NCBI RefSeq assembly: GCF_000385175.1
Contig: NZ_ARQJ01000032.1
Coordinates: forward strand, 62,001-126,000
DNA: 64,000 nt
Direction: 5' to 3'
Source of the DNA: Salinicoccus albus DSM 19776
GTDB lineage: Bacteria > Bacillota > Bacilli > Staphylococcales > Salinicoccaceae
Both the position numbers and the translations under genes were made by a program. This document shows positions 54,056 to 62,983 of the stretch, one piece after another. Numbering within the stretch: the stretch's first letter is position 1; each line of letters opens with the position of its first letter. A model generated the notes under the pieces. It searched no databases. It saw only the letters and a program-made list of their open reading frames with translations, and was not told where the DNA came from.

Positions 54056-55546
54056 ATGACTACACAACCATTTAAAGTAACCATTGCACTTTTTGGTGCT
54101 ACCGGTGATCTATCAAAAAGAAAACTGATTCCGTCCATCTTCCATCTTTTTCAGGAAGGATCTTTTGATGATAATTTCGGTTTGATTGCCGTTGGCAGAA
54201 GAGATCTTTCTGATAATGCTTTCAGGCAGATGGCGGAAGATTCAATCAGAGAAAATGAAAACCTCGAACATCTGGATGGTCTCGGGTCTTTCATTCAAAA
54301 ATTGCATTATGTGCGACTTGATATTTCAGACAGCAAGTCCTATAAGGCGTTAAAAGATCAGTTTGAAGCTGTAGAAAAGGAATGGGATACAGCCGGCAAC
54401 AGATTATTCTATCTGGCCATGCCGCCCGAGTACTTCACAATAATCACTGATAATCTGGGTCGTGCCGGTATCACCTCAACTTCCGGGTACAAGCGGCTGA
54501 TTATTGAAAAGCCTTTCGGTCATGATTATGACAGCGCGTTTAAATTAAACAATGAGATAACCAAAACTTTCAGCGAGAATGAAATATACAGGATCGACCA
54601 TTACCTCGGTAAGGAAATGGTACAGAATATTGAAGTCATCAGATTCAGTAACAGCCTGTTTGAACCATTATGGAATAACCATTATATATCAAATATACAA
54701 ATTACATCTTCCGAATCCCTTGGTGTGCTCGACCGGGGAGAATACTACGATAAGAGCGGCGCGGTCAGAGACATGTTCCAAAATCATCTGCTCCAGATTG
54801 TTTCTCTTTTAGGTATGGAGCCGCCGATCAGTTTAAATAGCGAAGATATCCGAAATGAAAAGATAAAAGTTTTAAAGAGTCTGAGAAAGATTGCTGAGAA
54901 AGATGTTAAAAAGTATTTTGTCAGGGGTCAGTATGACGAAGGGATATCGGATGGTGTCACTGTGCCTAAATACCGTGATGAAAAGAATGTTGCCAGAGAT
55001 TCGAACACACCGACTTTCATTGCCTCAAGACTATACATTGATAATTTCAGATGGGCCGGTGTACCGTTTTATGTCCGAACAGGCAAAAGGATGAAAGCAA
55101 AAGAAACCAAAATTGTTGTGGAATTTAAAGAGGTGCCTAAAAACCTTTATTATCAAAAAGAACAGGACACTTATGATGATCTTGCGAAAAATCTTTTGGT
55201 CATTCGGATTCAGCCGGATGAAAGTGTGTCATTGCATCTCAACGTCAAAGATTATGCCAGCGGGCAGGATACGAAGGAAATTAAACTGTCCTATACTGTA
55301 GCCCAGCAGGATTTGTCTCAGACTGTAGATGCTTATGAAAACCTGATTTACGATTGCCTGAATGGGGACGCGACGAACTTCACCCATCAGGAAGAACTTA
55401 TGGCGGCCTGGGCGTTTGTAGATCCTGTCAATCGAGTTTGGGGGCAGGATCTCCCCAGTTTTCCTAACTACCAGTCAGGGTCTTCGGGGCCGGTAAAGAG
55501 CAGCCTGTTGTTGTCACGTGATGGTTTTAGATGGTGGGATGTATGA
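54056..55546 (+). CDS. zwf: Glucose-6-phosphate 1-dehydrogenase
   Basis: It oxidises glucose-6-phosphate, opening the oxidative pentose phosphate path and making NADPH. The 496-residue product has the nucleotide fold FGATGDLSKRKLIPS near 12-26, the catalytic RIDHYLGKEMVQN near 177-189, and VPFYVRTGKRMKAKE. The ATG at 54056 is preferred to a TTG three codons earlier, which is only one base from AAGGA. The next gene is an AraC regulator, and gnd is beyond it on the opposite strand. Confidence 0.95.
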   Translation: MTTQPFKVTIALFGATGDLSKRKLIPSIFHLFQEGSFDDNFGLIAVGRRDLSDNAFRQMAEDSIRENENLEHLDGLGSFIQKLHYVRLDISDSKSYKALKDQFEAVEKEWDTAGNRLFYLAMPPEYFTIITDNLGRAGITSTSGYKRLIIEKPFGHDYDSAFKLNNEITKTFSENEIYRIDHYLGKEMVQNIEVIRFSNSLFEPLWNNHYISNIQITSSESLGVLDRGEYYDKSGAVRDMFQNHLLQIVSLLGMEPPISLNSEDIRNEKIKVLKSLRKIAEKDVKKYFVRGQYDEGISDGVTVPKYRDEKNVARDSNTPTFIASRLYIDNFRWAGVPFYVRTGKRMKAKETKIVVEFKEVPKNLYYQKEQDTYDDLAKNLLVIRIQPDESVSLHLNVKDYASGQDTKEIKLSYTVAQQDLSQTVDAYENLIYDCLNGDATNFTHQEELMAAWAFVDPVNRVWGQDLPSFPNYQSGSSGPVKSSLLLSRDGFRWWDV

Positions 55547-55565
55547 TAATTGAAATGAGGATATC

Positions 55566-56414
55566 ATGGAAACAGTTAATTTTGTAGAAAAATTCATTGT
55601 ATATATAGAGGATCATTTGAGGGATAACATCGATTACAACCAGGTGCTTTCAAATTTTGGGGTTGAACAGAAATCGTTTATCACCATATTCTCATCCCTT
55701 GTCGGCGTGACGCCATATGAGTATCAGCAAAAAAGGAAAATGACAGAAATCGCATATGAATTGTATACTGGGCACAGAAGAATTATAGATATTGCAAAAC
55801 ATTATGGTTATTCTGATATAGAACATTTCAAAGAAGTGTATAAGGCATCCTTCGGTATTTCCCCTTATGAAACGGAAAGGTACTTCAGAAATATGGACCT
55901 TTTGGAAAGAGTATCTTTTGAGGTTGTGCCTGTAGACAAGCCGAAATATCGGGTGAACAGACGGTTTACAGAAGGATTCAGGATCGTCGGAGTCGCTAAA
56001 AAATTCACCTTGTCCGAATACAACACCGGGAGCAGGTATCAGTTCCTGGAGTACCTCAATAAAAATGGTATTATTGATGAACTGCTGAGATATAATAATG
56101 GACTTGTAAAAGGGATCGTTCTGCATGAAAGGTTTGTCGGTAATGAAATTGAGCTGCTTACCGGAGTGGCATCTACGTTGGCAGCACCGTTTGAAGAAAC
56201 ATATACTGCATCAAGTGAATTTGCTGTTTTTGAATCCCGGGGCAGGGCCAGAACCGTGATAGAAGATATTTACAGGTACATCTTCAGGCGGTGGCGTTTT
56301 AAAGAGGAGAAGGAACTGGATTGCAGCTTTTCCATCGAAGTGTTGAAAAGTACCTTTGACATCCATTCTCCTGATGCTGCAGTCCAGGTCTGGCAGGCAC
56401 TCTACGAAGACTAA
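55566..56414 (+). CDS. AraC-family regulator with C-terminal effector domain
   Basis: A 282-residue transcription factor. Residues about 5-105 are the two-helix-turn-helix AraC domain, with RRIIDIAKHYGYSDIEHFKEVYKASFGISP (shown in parts: IAKHYGYSD, FGISPYE); the HTH is at the N-terminus, unlike AraC itself. The rest (about 112-282) resembles GyrI-like effector-binding domains, as in Rob and BltR. It lies 19 nt after zwf in the same direction and ends at a bidirectional terminator against gnd. A role in pentose phosphate or stress genes is possible but unproven. Confidence 0.82.
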   Translation: METVNFVEKFIVYIEDHLRDNIDYNQVLSNFGVEQKSFITIFSSLVGVTPYEYQQKRKMTEIAYELYTGHRRIIDIAKHYGYSDIEHFKEVYKASFGISPYETERYFRNMDLLERVSFEVVPVDKPKYRVNRRFTEGFRIVGVAKKFTLSEYNTGSRYQFLEYLNKNGIIDELLRYNNGLVKGIVLHERFVGNEIELLTGVASTLAAPFEETYTASSEFAVFESRGRARTVIEDIYRYIFRRWRFKEEKELDCSFSIEVLKSTFDIHSPDAAVQVWQALYED

Positions 56415-56454
56415 AATCAGGGATCGGCGCCTTTAACCGATCCCTGATTTTTTA
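56414..56454. terminator. Bidirectional terminator between the AraC regulator and gnd
   Basis: A perfect 14-bp stem (56414-56427 with 56437-56450; AATCAGGGATCGG arm) and T runs on both outer sides. It separates two convergent genes. Confidence 0.9.
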
Positions 56455-57852
56455 ATACCATTCTGTATGGAATACGCCCGACTTATCAGTTCTTTCATAA
56501 GTATGAGCACCAAAATAATCCCTTTGTGCCTGAATCATGCTGCTCGACCCACGACGTTGCTTCATGTTGTCGAAATATGAAATGGCACTTAGAAATGCCG
56601 GCATCGGGATTTCTTTATCTATGGCTCTTGAAGCGATTTTTCGTAAACCGATGTGATTTTTTGAGACAACTTCTTTGAAGTAATCATCGAGTATCAGATG
56701 ACTCAATTCTGTATCGCTTTTAAAAGCATGATTGATATCTTCAAGAAATTGCGCACGAATGATACACCCTTTCCTCCAGATCATTGCTATATCACCAAGG
56801 TTGAGATGCCATCCATAAGTATCACTGGCTTCCTTAAGCAGCCGGAACCCCTGTGAATAGCTCATCAGCTTACTAATGTATAAGGCTTTTTTCAAATCTT
56901 CAAGTATTTCCGACTTGTTTTCAGGCAGACTCCCCATTTCTGAATCATATGTTTCACTGATGCGTGCACGTTCTTCACTCAGGCTGGATAAATATCTGAC
57001 AAAGACACTTTCTGTAATTATGGATGAGGGGATGCCAAGTTTTAATCCTTCAATGCCTGTCCATTTTCCAGTGCCCTTCTGACCTGCCTTATCTTTGATT
57101 GTATCCAGTACATAATTGCCCGTTTCATCCTTGAATTTTAGGATGTCGGCAGTGATCTCGATCAGATAACTGTTCAATTCCCCCTGGTTCCATTCACTGA
57201 AAACTGCACTCATTTCATCGTTGGACATTTTCAGAGCATGCTTCATGAAATAATAACTCTCAGCGATCAGCTCCATATCAGCATATTCGATCCCATTATG
57301 GATCATTTTTACATAATGGCCGCTGCCATCTTCCCCGATGTAAGTAACACATGGTTTGCCATCATCCGCTTTAGCTGCTATTTTCTCCAATAACGGTCTG
57401 ACATTTTCATAAGCCTGTTTCTGGCCGCCCGGCATTAATGAAGGGCCATTTAAAGCACCTTCTTCCCCGCCGGAGACACCCATGCCGATAAAATTGATAT
57501 CTATTGCCGTCAATGCCTTGTTTCTGCGGCTTGTATTTTCATACCCTTCATTACCGCCGTCGATGAGCGTATCTCCGGGAGAGAGTAAGGGTGAAACTTT
57601 TTCGATTGTCTGATCCGTCACATCACCTGCTTTCACAAGCATCAGTATATTCCTCGGTGACTTCAGACCATCCACGAATGATTTGAGTGAATCTGCAATA
57701 TCGATACCCTCGGATGCAAGTTCGTCATCCCTGTTGCTGCGGACATCTTCAAAAAAATCAAAACTGACAACCTTGAAACCATTTCTGGACATATTTTTAG
57801 CGATGTTAGTACCCATCACGCCCAGGCCAATTATTCCGATATCGTATATCAT
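56452..57852 (-). CDS. gnd: 6-phosphogluconate dehydrogenase (decarboxylating)
   Basis: It makes ribulose-5-phosphate, CO2 and NADPH in the third oxidative pentose phosphate step. The 466-residue product has the NADP fold GIIGLGVMGTNIAKN near 6-20, DGGNEGYENT, GMGVSGGEEGA, and the catalytic KMIHNGIEYADMELI near 182-196, with Lys and Asn present. The length is normal. It overlaps the start of the M20 peptidase gene by 4 nt and is convergent with zwf and the regulator. Confidence 0.95.
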   Translation of the reverse strand: MIYDIGIIGLGVMGTNIAKNMSRNGFKVVSFDFFEDVRSNRDDELASEGIDIADSLKSFVDGLKSPRNILMLVKAGDVTDQTIEKVSPLLSPGDTLIDGGNEGYENTSRRNKALTAIDINFIGMGVSGGEEGALNGPSLMPGGQKQAYENVRPLLEKIAAKADDGKPCVTYIGEDGSGHYVKMIHNGIEYADMELIAESYYFMKHALKMSNDEMSAVFSEWNQGELNSYLIEITADILKFKDETGNYVLDTIKDKAGQKGTGKWTGIEGLKLGIPSSIITESVFVRYLSSLSEERARISETYDSEMGSLPENKSEILEDLKKALYISKLMSYSQGFRLLKEASDTYGWHLNLGDIAMIWRKGCIIRAQFLEDINHAFKSDTELSHLILDDYFKEVVSKNHIGLRKIASRAIDKEIPMPAFLSAISYFDNMKQRRGSSSMIQAQRDYFGAHTYERTDKSGVFHTEWY

Positions 57853-58979
57853 GGGCGATTCCCCTTATCTTTTTGAACTTTGATGATTTCAATAATCAGT
57901 TCTGTGATTTTTGTAAGTTCTTCTATCGGCATCCGTTCAGAAGTTGTATGGATATTTTCATAACCAAGACCAAGGATGGCTGTGCTGACACCTTTACCTG
58001 CAAAAATATTTCCGTCACTGCCACCGCCCAGACTGATAAGATCCGCCTTTCTGCCAATATTTTTAATCGCTTCTGAAACTGTGCTCACAACTTCAGAATC
58101 CGCCGGTGCATTAAGTGCAGCATACATAATTTCAGTTTCGATTTCCGCTTTGCCGCCAAGTTCGTCTGCTGCATTGTCAAAAGCCTTCCTCATGTGCTCT
58201 GTCTGTGCATGCATTTTATCATCGTCAAGGCTGCGGGCTTCAGCAACAATATGCACATAATCAGTAACTACATTCGTGGGGCCGCCGCCTTCAAACTTAC
58301 CGATATTAGCGGTCGTTGCTTCATCTATACGTCCCAGATTCATCCGGCTGATGGCATTGGCAGCTATTTTGATCGCACTGACACCTTCTTCCGGTGCTAC
58401 ACCCGCGTGCGCTGTTTTGCCATGTATATGTGCTTCAATTTTACTCTGTGTCGGCGCTGTGGTAACCACCGTACCGACTCTGCCGGTAGCATCCACTGCA
58501 TATCCGAAGCGGGATTTGAGTGTTGATGTGTCAAAGGATTTCGCACCTGCAAGGCCTGATTCTTCTCCGACTGTAATGACAAATTCTACATCCCCGTGAG
58601 AGACACCCGCCTCTGAAATTGATCTGACCGCTTCAATCATCGCAGCAATCCCCGCTTTATCATCTGAACCGAGGACGGTAGTGCCGTCGCTGACGATGTC
58701 GTCCCCATCGATGAATGGCTTGATACCGGTGCCTGGGGCCACCGTGTCCATATGTGATGTGAAATAGACCGGAGCTGTTGACGAATCATCACCTTTAAAA
58801 CGGACAAGAATGTTTCCTGCCCCGTAACCGGTTTCTTTCTGTGTGTCGTCTTCAATCACTTCCACTTCCAGGTCATCGAAGCGTTTAAGCAGGTAGTCCG
58901 CCATTTCTCTCTCCTGCCCTGTTTCCGAATCAATTTTGACCATTTCCATGAACTGGTCGATCAGCCTGTCTTTATTCAT
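57849..58979 (-). CDS. M20 family peptidase (peptidase T-like)
   Basis: A 376-residue zinc-dependent aminopeptidase. Metal and catalytic residues are in TSHMDTVAPG (near 74-83), LGSDDKAGIA (near 101), VGEESGLAG (near 139) and, at the C-terminus, GYENIHTTSERM with its metal His. A lid domain lies at about 185-290. It resembles PepT-like tripeptidases; the substrate is not certain. It is coupled to gnd and divergent from prli42. Confidence 0.9.
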   Translation of the reverse strand: MNKDRLIDQFMEMVKIDSETGQEREMADYLLKRFDDLEVEVIEDDTQKETGYGAGNILVRFKGDDSSTAPVYFTSHMDTVAPGTGIKPFIDGDDIVSDGTTVLGSDDKAGIAAMIEAVRSISEAGVSHGDVEFVITVGEESGLAGAKSFDTSTLKSRFGYAVDATGRVGTVVTTAPTQSKIEAHIHGKTAHAGVAPEEGVSAIKIAANAISRMNLGRIDEATTANIGKFEGGGPTNVVTDYVHIVAEARSLDDDKMHAQTEHMRKAFDNAADELGGKAEIETEIMYAALNAPADSEVVSTVSEAIKNIGRKADLISLGGGSDGNIFAGKGVSTAILGLGYENIHTTSERMPIEELTKITELIIEIIKVQKDKGNRP

Positions 58980-58999
58980 CGTTCTCCCTCCATACTTTC

Positions 59000-59028
59000 T
59001 TGAATGTTCATGTGTGATATATTATAAT
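59000..59028 (+). promoter_or_regulatory. Sigma-A promoter of prli42
   Basis: TTGAAT, 17 bp, perfect TATAAT on the plus strand. The start codon lies 30 bp after the -10, so the leader is short. Confidence 0.8.
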
Positions 59029-59057
59029 GAAAAAAGCAAATGATAAGGATGATAGTA

Positions 59058-59159
59058 TTGAGCAATAGTAAAGTTCAGAAAATAGTAATCTGGTTTATGA
59101 TATTCTTAATCGTTGTATCAGGTCTGTTATTTGGAGTCAGTATGCTTGCGGGTGTTTAA
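59058..59159 (+). CDS. prli42: Small stressosome-associated membrane protein Prli42
   Basis: A 33-residue protein: basic MSNSKVQKIVIW at the start and then one membrane segment ending in GVSMLAGV. This matches the Prli42 family (MSNKK-x-RKIV... then a single helix), a tiny membrane protein first found in Listeria, where it tethers the stressosome via its N-terminal Lys/Arg tail. The start is TTG at 59058, with AAGGATG 8 nt before it; the ORF ends with TAA before a perfect hairpin. It is too small for most gene finders and has its own promoter and terminator. Whether stressosome genes exist in this genome cannot be seen here. Confidence 0.82.
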   Translation: MSNSKVQKIVIWFMIFLIVVSGLLFGVSMLAGV

Positions 59160-59166
59160 TCAAATT

Positions 59167-59193
59167 AAAGCGGTCCTCCCGGGACCGCTTTTT
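59167..59193. terminator. Bidirectional terminator between prli42 and brxB
   Basis: A perfect 10-bp stem AAAGCGGTCC / GGACCGCTTT with a 5-nt loop, followed by T runs on the plus strand and A/T sequence on the other. Confidence 0.85.
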
Positions 59194-59206
59194 CTATTTT
59201 ATCGCT

Positions 59207-59644
59207 TTATATTTCCTTGCCGTGCTCCTCAAACCATGCCTGGAGATTGGTGATGACGCTCATTGTTTCGTGGCCTTCAATTTCGTGACGTTCAATCATG
59301 TCTACGATCCTGCCATCTTTGAAAAGTGCAAATGACGGTGAAGAAGGGAGATAATCCGGAGCTTTTTCACGCACATGTTCAGTCGCTTCTTTATCCTGCC
59401 CGGCAAATACGGTCAAAAGCTGATCCGGCAGCTTATCATAATTGAGTGCATGTTTGGCAGCGGGTCTTGCAATGCCGCCTGCACATCCGCATACGGAATT
59501 GACCATTACAAGTGATGTTCCCTCGCTGCTTAAATGTTCATCCACAGCTTCCGGTGTCGTCATCTCTGTATATCCTGATTCAGTTATCTCGCTCCTAGCC
59601 TGGCTGACAACATCATTCATGTACAAATTGAAATCCATGTTCAT
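59207..59644 (-). CDS. brxB: Bacilliredoxin BrxB (YphP/YqiW family)
   Basis: A 145-residue thioredoxin-fold protein that removes bacillithiol from S-bacillithiolated proteins. The active site is VCGCAGG near 52-58 (CGC motif), and the family sequence [14 protein letters not shown] is intact. It follows the branched-chain dehydrogenase operon as B. subtilis YqiW does. AAGGAG precedes the first ATG. The pathway genes bshA and ypdA are also in this window. Confidence 0.93.
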   Translation of the reverse strand: MNMDFNLYMNDVVSQARSEITESGYTEMTTPEAVDEHLSSEGTSLVMVNSVCGCAGGIARPAAKHALNYDKLPDQLLTVFAGQDKEATEHVREKAPDYLPSSPSFALFKDGRIVDMIERHEIEGHETMSVITNLQAWFEEHGKEI

Positions 59645-59740
59645 ATTAAAACTCCTTCTATGAAAATAAACCTTATAGTCAATAAGTTTATTCAGTATTC
59701 TTTTAGTTTATTCTATAGTGAAACAGCAATTTTGTAAAGA

Positions 59741-60997
59741 TTAGTAGATTGATGTTGTCTCCACCGAATAATTTTCGATGCGCTGTTTTACAGCACTAAG
59801 AAATTCACCTGCTGCAAGACCGTCAAGTACTCTGTGATCAATGGACAGACACAGATTGACCATATGCCGGATTGCAATCATATCATCAATGACCACCGGA
59901 CGTTTTACAATCGATTCCACCTGCAAGATGGCGGATTGAGGATGGTTGATGATTCCCATAGACTCTACAGAACCGAAGGCGCCCGTATTATTGACTGTGA
60001 AAGTGCCGCCTTCCATATGTCTGGTCGTCAGCTGGTGTTTTCTTCCGAGGTCTGCAAGTTCGGAGATCTTTCTGGCGATTCCTTTGATTGAAAGTTCGTC
60101 TGCATTTTTGATTACTGGCACATAGAGTTTATCATCTCCGGCAACCGCAATGGAGATGTTGATATCTTTATTAATAACAATTTTATCCCCCTGCCACGAG
60201 CTGTTGAGCATGGGGTGTTCTTTGAGTGTTTCTGCAACAGCCTTGACGAAGAAACTGAAGAATGTCAGATTGTAACCCTCATTTTCCCTGAATGATGTTT
60301 TGTATCTATTTCTTACGTTAACAAGGTTTGTTGCATCTGTTTCCATCATCAGCCAGGCATGCGGTATTTCCTGTGCAGAATAGGACATTTTATCAGCGAT
60401 GGCTTTTCTGACACCGGTAACCGGAATCTCTTCACCCGCGCTGATTTCCCTCTTTTCTCCGATATCATCTGACTGTGGAGCAGGTGTCATTTGAGATTTG
60501 GCTGAGAAGTCTCCCTCGATGACCTTTTGAATATCTTTTTTCGTGATTCTACCTTCAATCCCGCTGCCTTCAACGGTTCCAAGGTCTATGTTGTGCTCAT
60601 TCGCAAGTCTCATTACGACAGGAGAAATTCTTGTTCCTTTTGCTGCATTCTGTTTACTTTTTCTGCCCTCTTTTGCTTGTTGTACAGCCTTTATGGCTTG
60701 TCCGGTCTGCTCAGGCTCAGATTCAACGGGTTCATCCGTGGAAGTTTCCTTCCCGGAGGTGCCATCTGTTTCCAATGTGCAGATTGGTGTGCCCACTTCT
60801 ATCGTATCTCCCTCGCTGACTAACAATTCTCCAATTGTACCATCGAGTACAGAAGGCACTTCTGCTGTCACCTTATCTGTGATCACTTCGCAAAGTGCAT
60901 CATATTCTTCTACCCTGTCCCCGGGTTTTACGAGCCAGTTTTCAATTGTGCCTTCAGTCACACTTTCACCAAGTTTAGGCATTAATATCTCTTCCAT
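59741..60997 (-). CDS. bkdB: Branched-chain 2-oxoacid dehydrogenase E2 (dihydrolipoyl acyltransferase)
   Basis: The core subunit that carries the acyl group on lipoate. The 418-residue product has an N-terminal lipoyl domain with the lipoylated Lys42 in TDKVTAEV, a Ser/Glu/Lys linker, a subunit-binding domain (GTRISPVVMRLANEHNIDLGTVEGSG in parts; near 122-150), and a catalytic C-terminal domain with SIDHRVLDGLAAGEF, the His and Asp of the transferase site. It is the last of the E3-E1alpha-E1beta-E2 series. The family includes E2 of pyruvate dehydrogenase, but the separate lpdA-bkdAA-bkdAB-bkdB order fits the branched-chain complex. Confidence 0.9.
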   Translation of the reverse strand: MEEILMPKLGESVTEGTIENWLVKPGDRVEEYDALCEVITDKVTAEVPSVLDGTIGELLVSEGDTIEVGTPICTLETDGTSGKETSTDEPVESEPEQTGQAIKAVQQAKEGRKSKQNAAKGTRISPVVMRLANEHNIDLGTVEGSGIEGRITKKDIQKVIEGDFSAKSQMTPAPQSDDIGEKREISAGEEIPVTGVRKAIADKMSYSAQEIPHAWLMMETDATNLVNVRNRYKTSFRENEGYNLTFFSFFVKAVAETLKEHPMLNSSWQGDKIVINKDINISIAVAGDDKLYVPVIKNADELSIKGIARKISELADLGRKHQLTTRHMEGGTFTVNNTGAFGSVESMGIINHPQSAILQVESIVKRPVVIDDMIAIRHMVNLCLSIDHRVLDGLAAGEFLSAVKQRIENYSVETTSIY

Positions 60998-61012
60998 GAA
61001 CCTATCCCCCTC

Positions 61013-61996
61013 TTAATGCTCTGCGATTTCTTTCATTTTAGCTTCGATTTTCTCCGGGTTGAGCATGAAATAATCTTCCATCGGCGGTGAATACGGCATC
61101 GATGGAACATCAGGCCCTGCCAGTCTCATTATTGGCGCATCGAGATCATACAGACAGTTCTCTGCTATAATCGCAGAGACTTCACTCATGACACTGCCTT
61201 CCAGATTATCCTCTGTTACAAGCAGCACCTTTCCGGTTTTCGAAGCCGCTTTTATAATAGCTTCCCTATCCAGCGGATAAACGGTTCTCAAATCCAGGAC
61301 TTCAGCTTCATATCCATCTTTTGACAGTCTTTCTGCTGCCTGTAAGGCATAGTTTACACATAAGCCATAAGTGATGACTGTTATATCATCTCCGTCACGT
61401 TTAACATCCGCCTTGCCGATCGGCACCGTATAGTCGTCTTCAGGCACTTCCTCTTTAAGCAGACGGTATGCTTTCTTGTGTTCGAAGAAAAGCACCGGAT
61501 CATTATCCCTGATTGAAGAAATCAGCAAGCCTTTGGCATCCGCAGGTGTTGACGGTATCACGACTTTCAGTCCGGGTGTTGATGTAAAAACTGTTTCGAT
61601 GGACTGAGAGTGATACAGTGCCCCATGGATGCCGCCTCCAAACGGGGCGCGGATAACCATCGGACAATCCCAGTCCCCGTCTGACCGGTACCTGATCTTG
61701 GCAGCTTCATTAAGAATCTGGTTTGTAGCAGGAAGTATGTACTCAGCAAATTGTATCTCAGCAACCGGTCGTTTACCCATCATTGCAGCCCCGATGCTTG
61801 TACCGACAATATTCGATTCAGCAAGCGGTGTGTCCAGACATCTCAGCTCCCCATATTTCTCCTGAAGCCCTTCAGTCACTTTAAATACTCCGCCTTTTTT
61901 ACCCACATCTTCGCCAAGCACGAATACATTTTCATCCTGACCCATTTCGAAGTCGAGTGCTTGATGTATGGCTTGTAAATAAGATATTTTAGCCAT
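61013..61996 (-). CDS. bkdAB: Branched-chain 2-oxoacid dehydrogenase E1 beta
   Basis: The beta chain of the decarboxylating component. The 327-residue product has the transketolase C-type layout with VFVLGEDVGKKGGVFKVTEGL near 25-45 and GGGIHGALYHSQSIE, which carries the His of the active site. It overlaps bkdAA by 8 nt. It works with E1 alpha, E2 and E3 to convert branched 2-oxoacids to acyl-CoA primers for iso/anteiso fatty acids. Confidence 0.92.
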   Translation of the reverse strand: MAKISYLQAIHQALDFEMGQDENVFVLGEDVGKKGGVFKVTEGLQEKYGELRCLDTPLAESNIVGTSIGAAMMGKRPVAEIQFAEYILPATNQILNEAAKIRYRSDGDWDCPMVIRAPFGGGIHGALYHSQSIETVFTSTPGLKVVIPSTPADAKGLLISSIRDNDPVLFFEHKKAYRLLKEEVPEDDYTVPIGKADVKRDGDDITVITYGLCVNYALQAAERLSKDGYEAEVLDLRTVYPLDREAIIKAASKTGKVLLVTEDNLEGSVMSEVSAIIAENCLYDLDAPIMRLAGPDVPSMPYSPPMEDYFMLNPEKIEAKMKEIAEH

Positions 61997-62969
61997 TGTT
62001 TACCTCCTCGTACACGTTCGTCAAAGTTTCAGCCGGATCTGGATAAGGGGCCTGCTCAGCATGTTTGGTCGCATCATTGATCTCACTTTTCAATTCCTGT
62101 TCCATAGATTCAAACCATGATTCTTCAGCGATATCATAGGATTCCAGATATTCTCTGAATTTCACCAGACAATCTTCCCGGTTTTTTTTCTCGCGGTAGG
62201 AATCATCATCGTCTGATGAATGTGCGGTCAGCCTTGTAGACATTGCCTCAATCAATGTGCCGCCTTCTCCGCTGATTGCTCTTTGCCGGGCTTCTTTTAC
62301 CGCTTTATAGACGGCAATGGGATCATTACCGTCTATATGATCACCATGCATGCCGTAACCAATGGCCCGATCTGAAAGTTTTTCGGCACCGTATTGAAGG
62401 TCTACAGGGACACTGATGGCGTACTTGTTATTTTCAATGATACAGATGAATGGCAGATTATGCACACCGACAAAATTTAAGCCTTCATGGAAATCTCCCT
62501 GGTTGGAGGAGCCTTCACCCAAAGTTGTTACAGCAACTCTTTCTTCATTATCCATTTTAAATTTATAACTTGCACCGACAGCATGAAGCAGCTGCGTTGC
62601 CACACAGGATCCCTGGGTCAGGATATTCGCCTCTTTCTTGCTGAAATGAGACGGCATCTGTTTGCCTCCGCTTGAGATGTCACCTCTTTTGGCAAAGGCT
62701 GACAGCATTGTTTCCTGCGGGGTCATACCAAAGTGGGTCACAAGCGCAAGGTCTCTGTAGTAAGGACTTATGACATCCATTTCTTTATTTAATGCATATC
62801 CGGCTCCAACCTGTGTCGCTTCCTGCCCCTGGCATGAAATGACAAACGGCAGTTTTCCGGCACGGTTCAACAGCCACATTCTCTCATCAAGTTTTCTGGC
62901 AAGCAGCATCGTACGATACATTTCTTTCAGGTCCGCTGCATTCAGACCCGCTTCTTTATAATCTATCAA
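61989..62969 (-). CDS. bkdAA: Branched-chain 2-oxoacid dehydrogenase E1 alpha
   Basis: The alpha chain, which binds thiamine diphosphate. The 326-residue product has the LGEGSSNQGDFHEGLNF region near 155-172 (GDGx26-NN type, with NNKYAIS near 183) and ARKLDERMWLLNRAGKLPFVIS near the start. It directly follows lpdA. The overlap with bkdAB suggests the two chains are made in equal amounts. Confidence 0.92.
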   Translation of the reverse strand: MIDYKEAGLNAADLKEMYRTMLLARKLDERMWLLNRAGKLPFVISCQGQEATQVGAGYALNKEMDVISPYYRDLALVTHFGMTPQETMLSAFAKRGDISSGGKQMPSHFSKKEANILTQGSCVATQLLHAVGASYKFKMDNEERVAVTTLGEGSSNQGDFHEGLNFVGVHNLPFICIIENNKYAISVPVDLQYGAEKLSDRAIGYGMHGDHIDGNDPIAVYKAVKEARQRAISGEGGTLIEAMSTRLTAHSSDDDDSYREKKNREDCLVKFREYLESYDIAEESWFESMEQELKSEINDATKHAEQAPYPDPAETLTNVYEEVNNG

Positions 62970-62983
62970 AGTGGTTATCCTCC

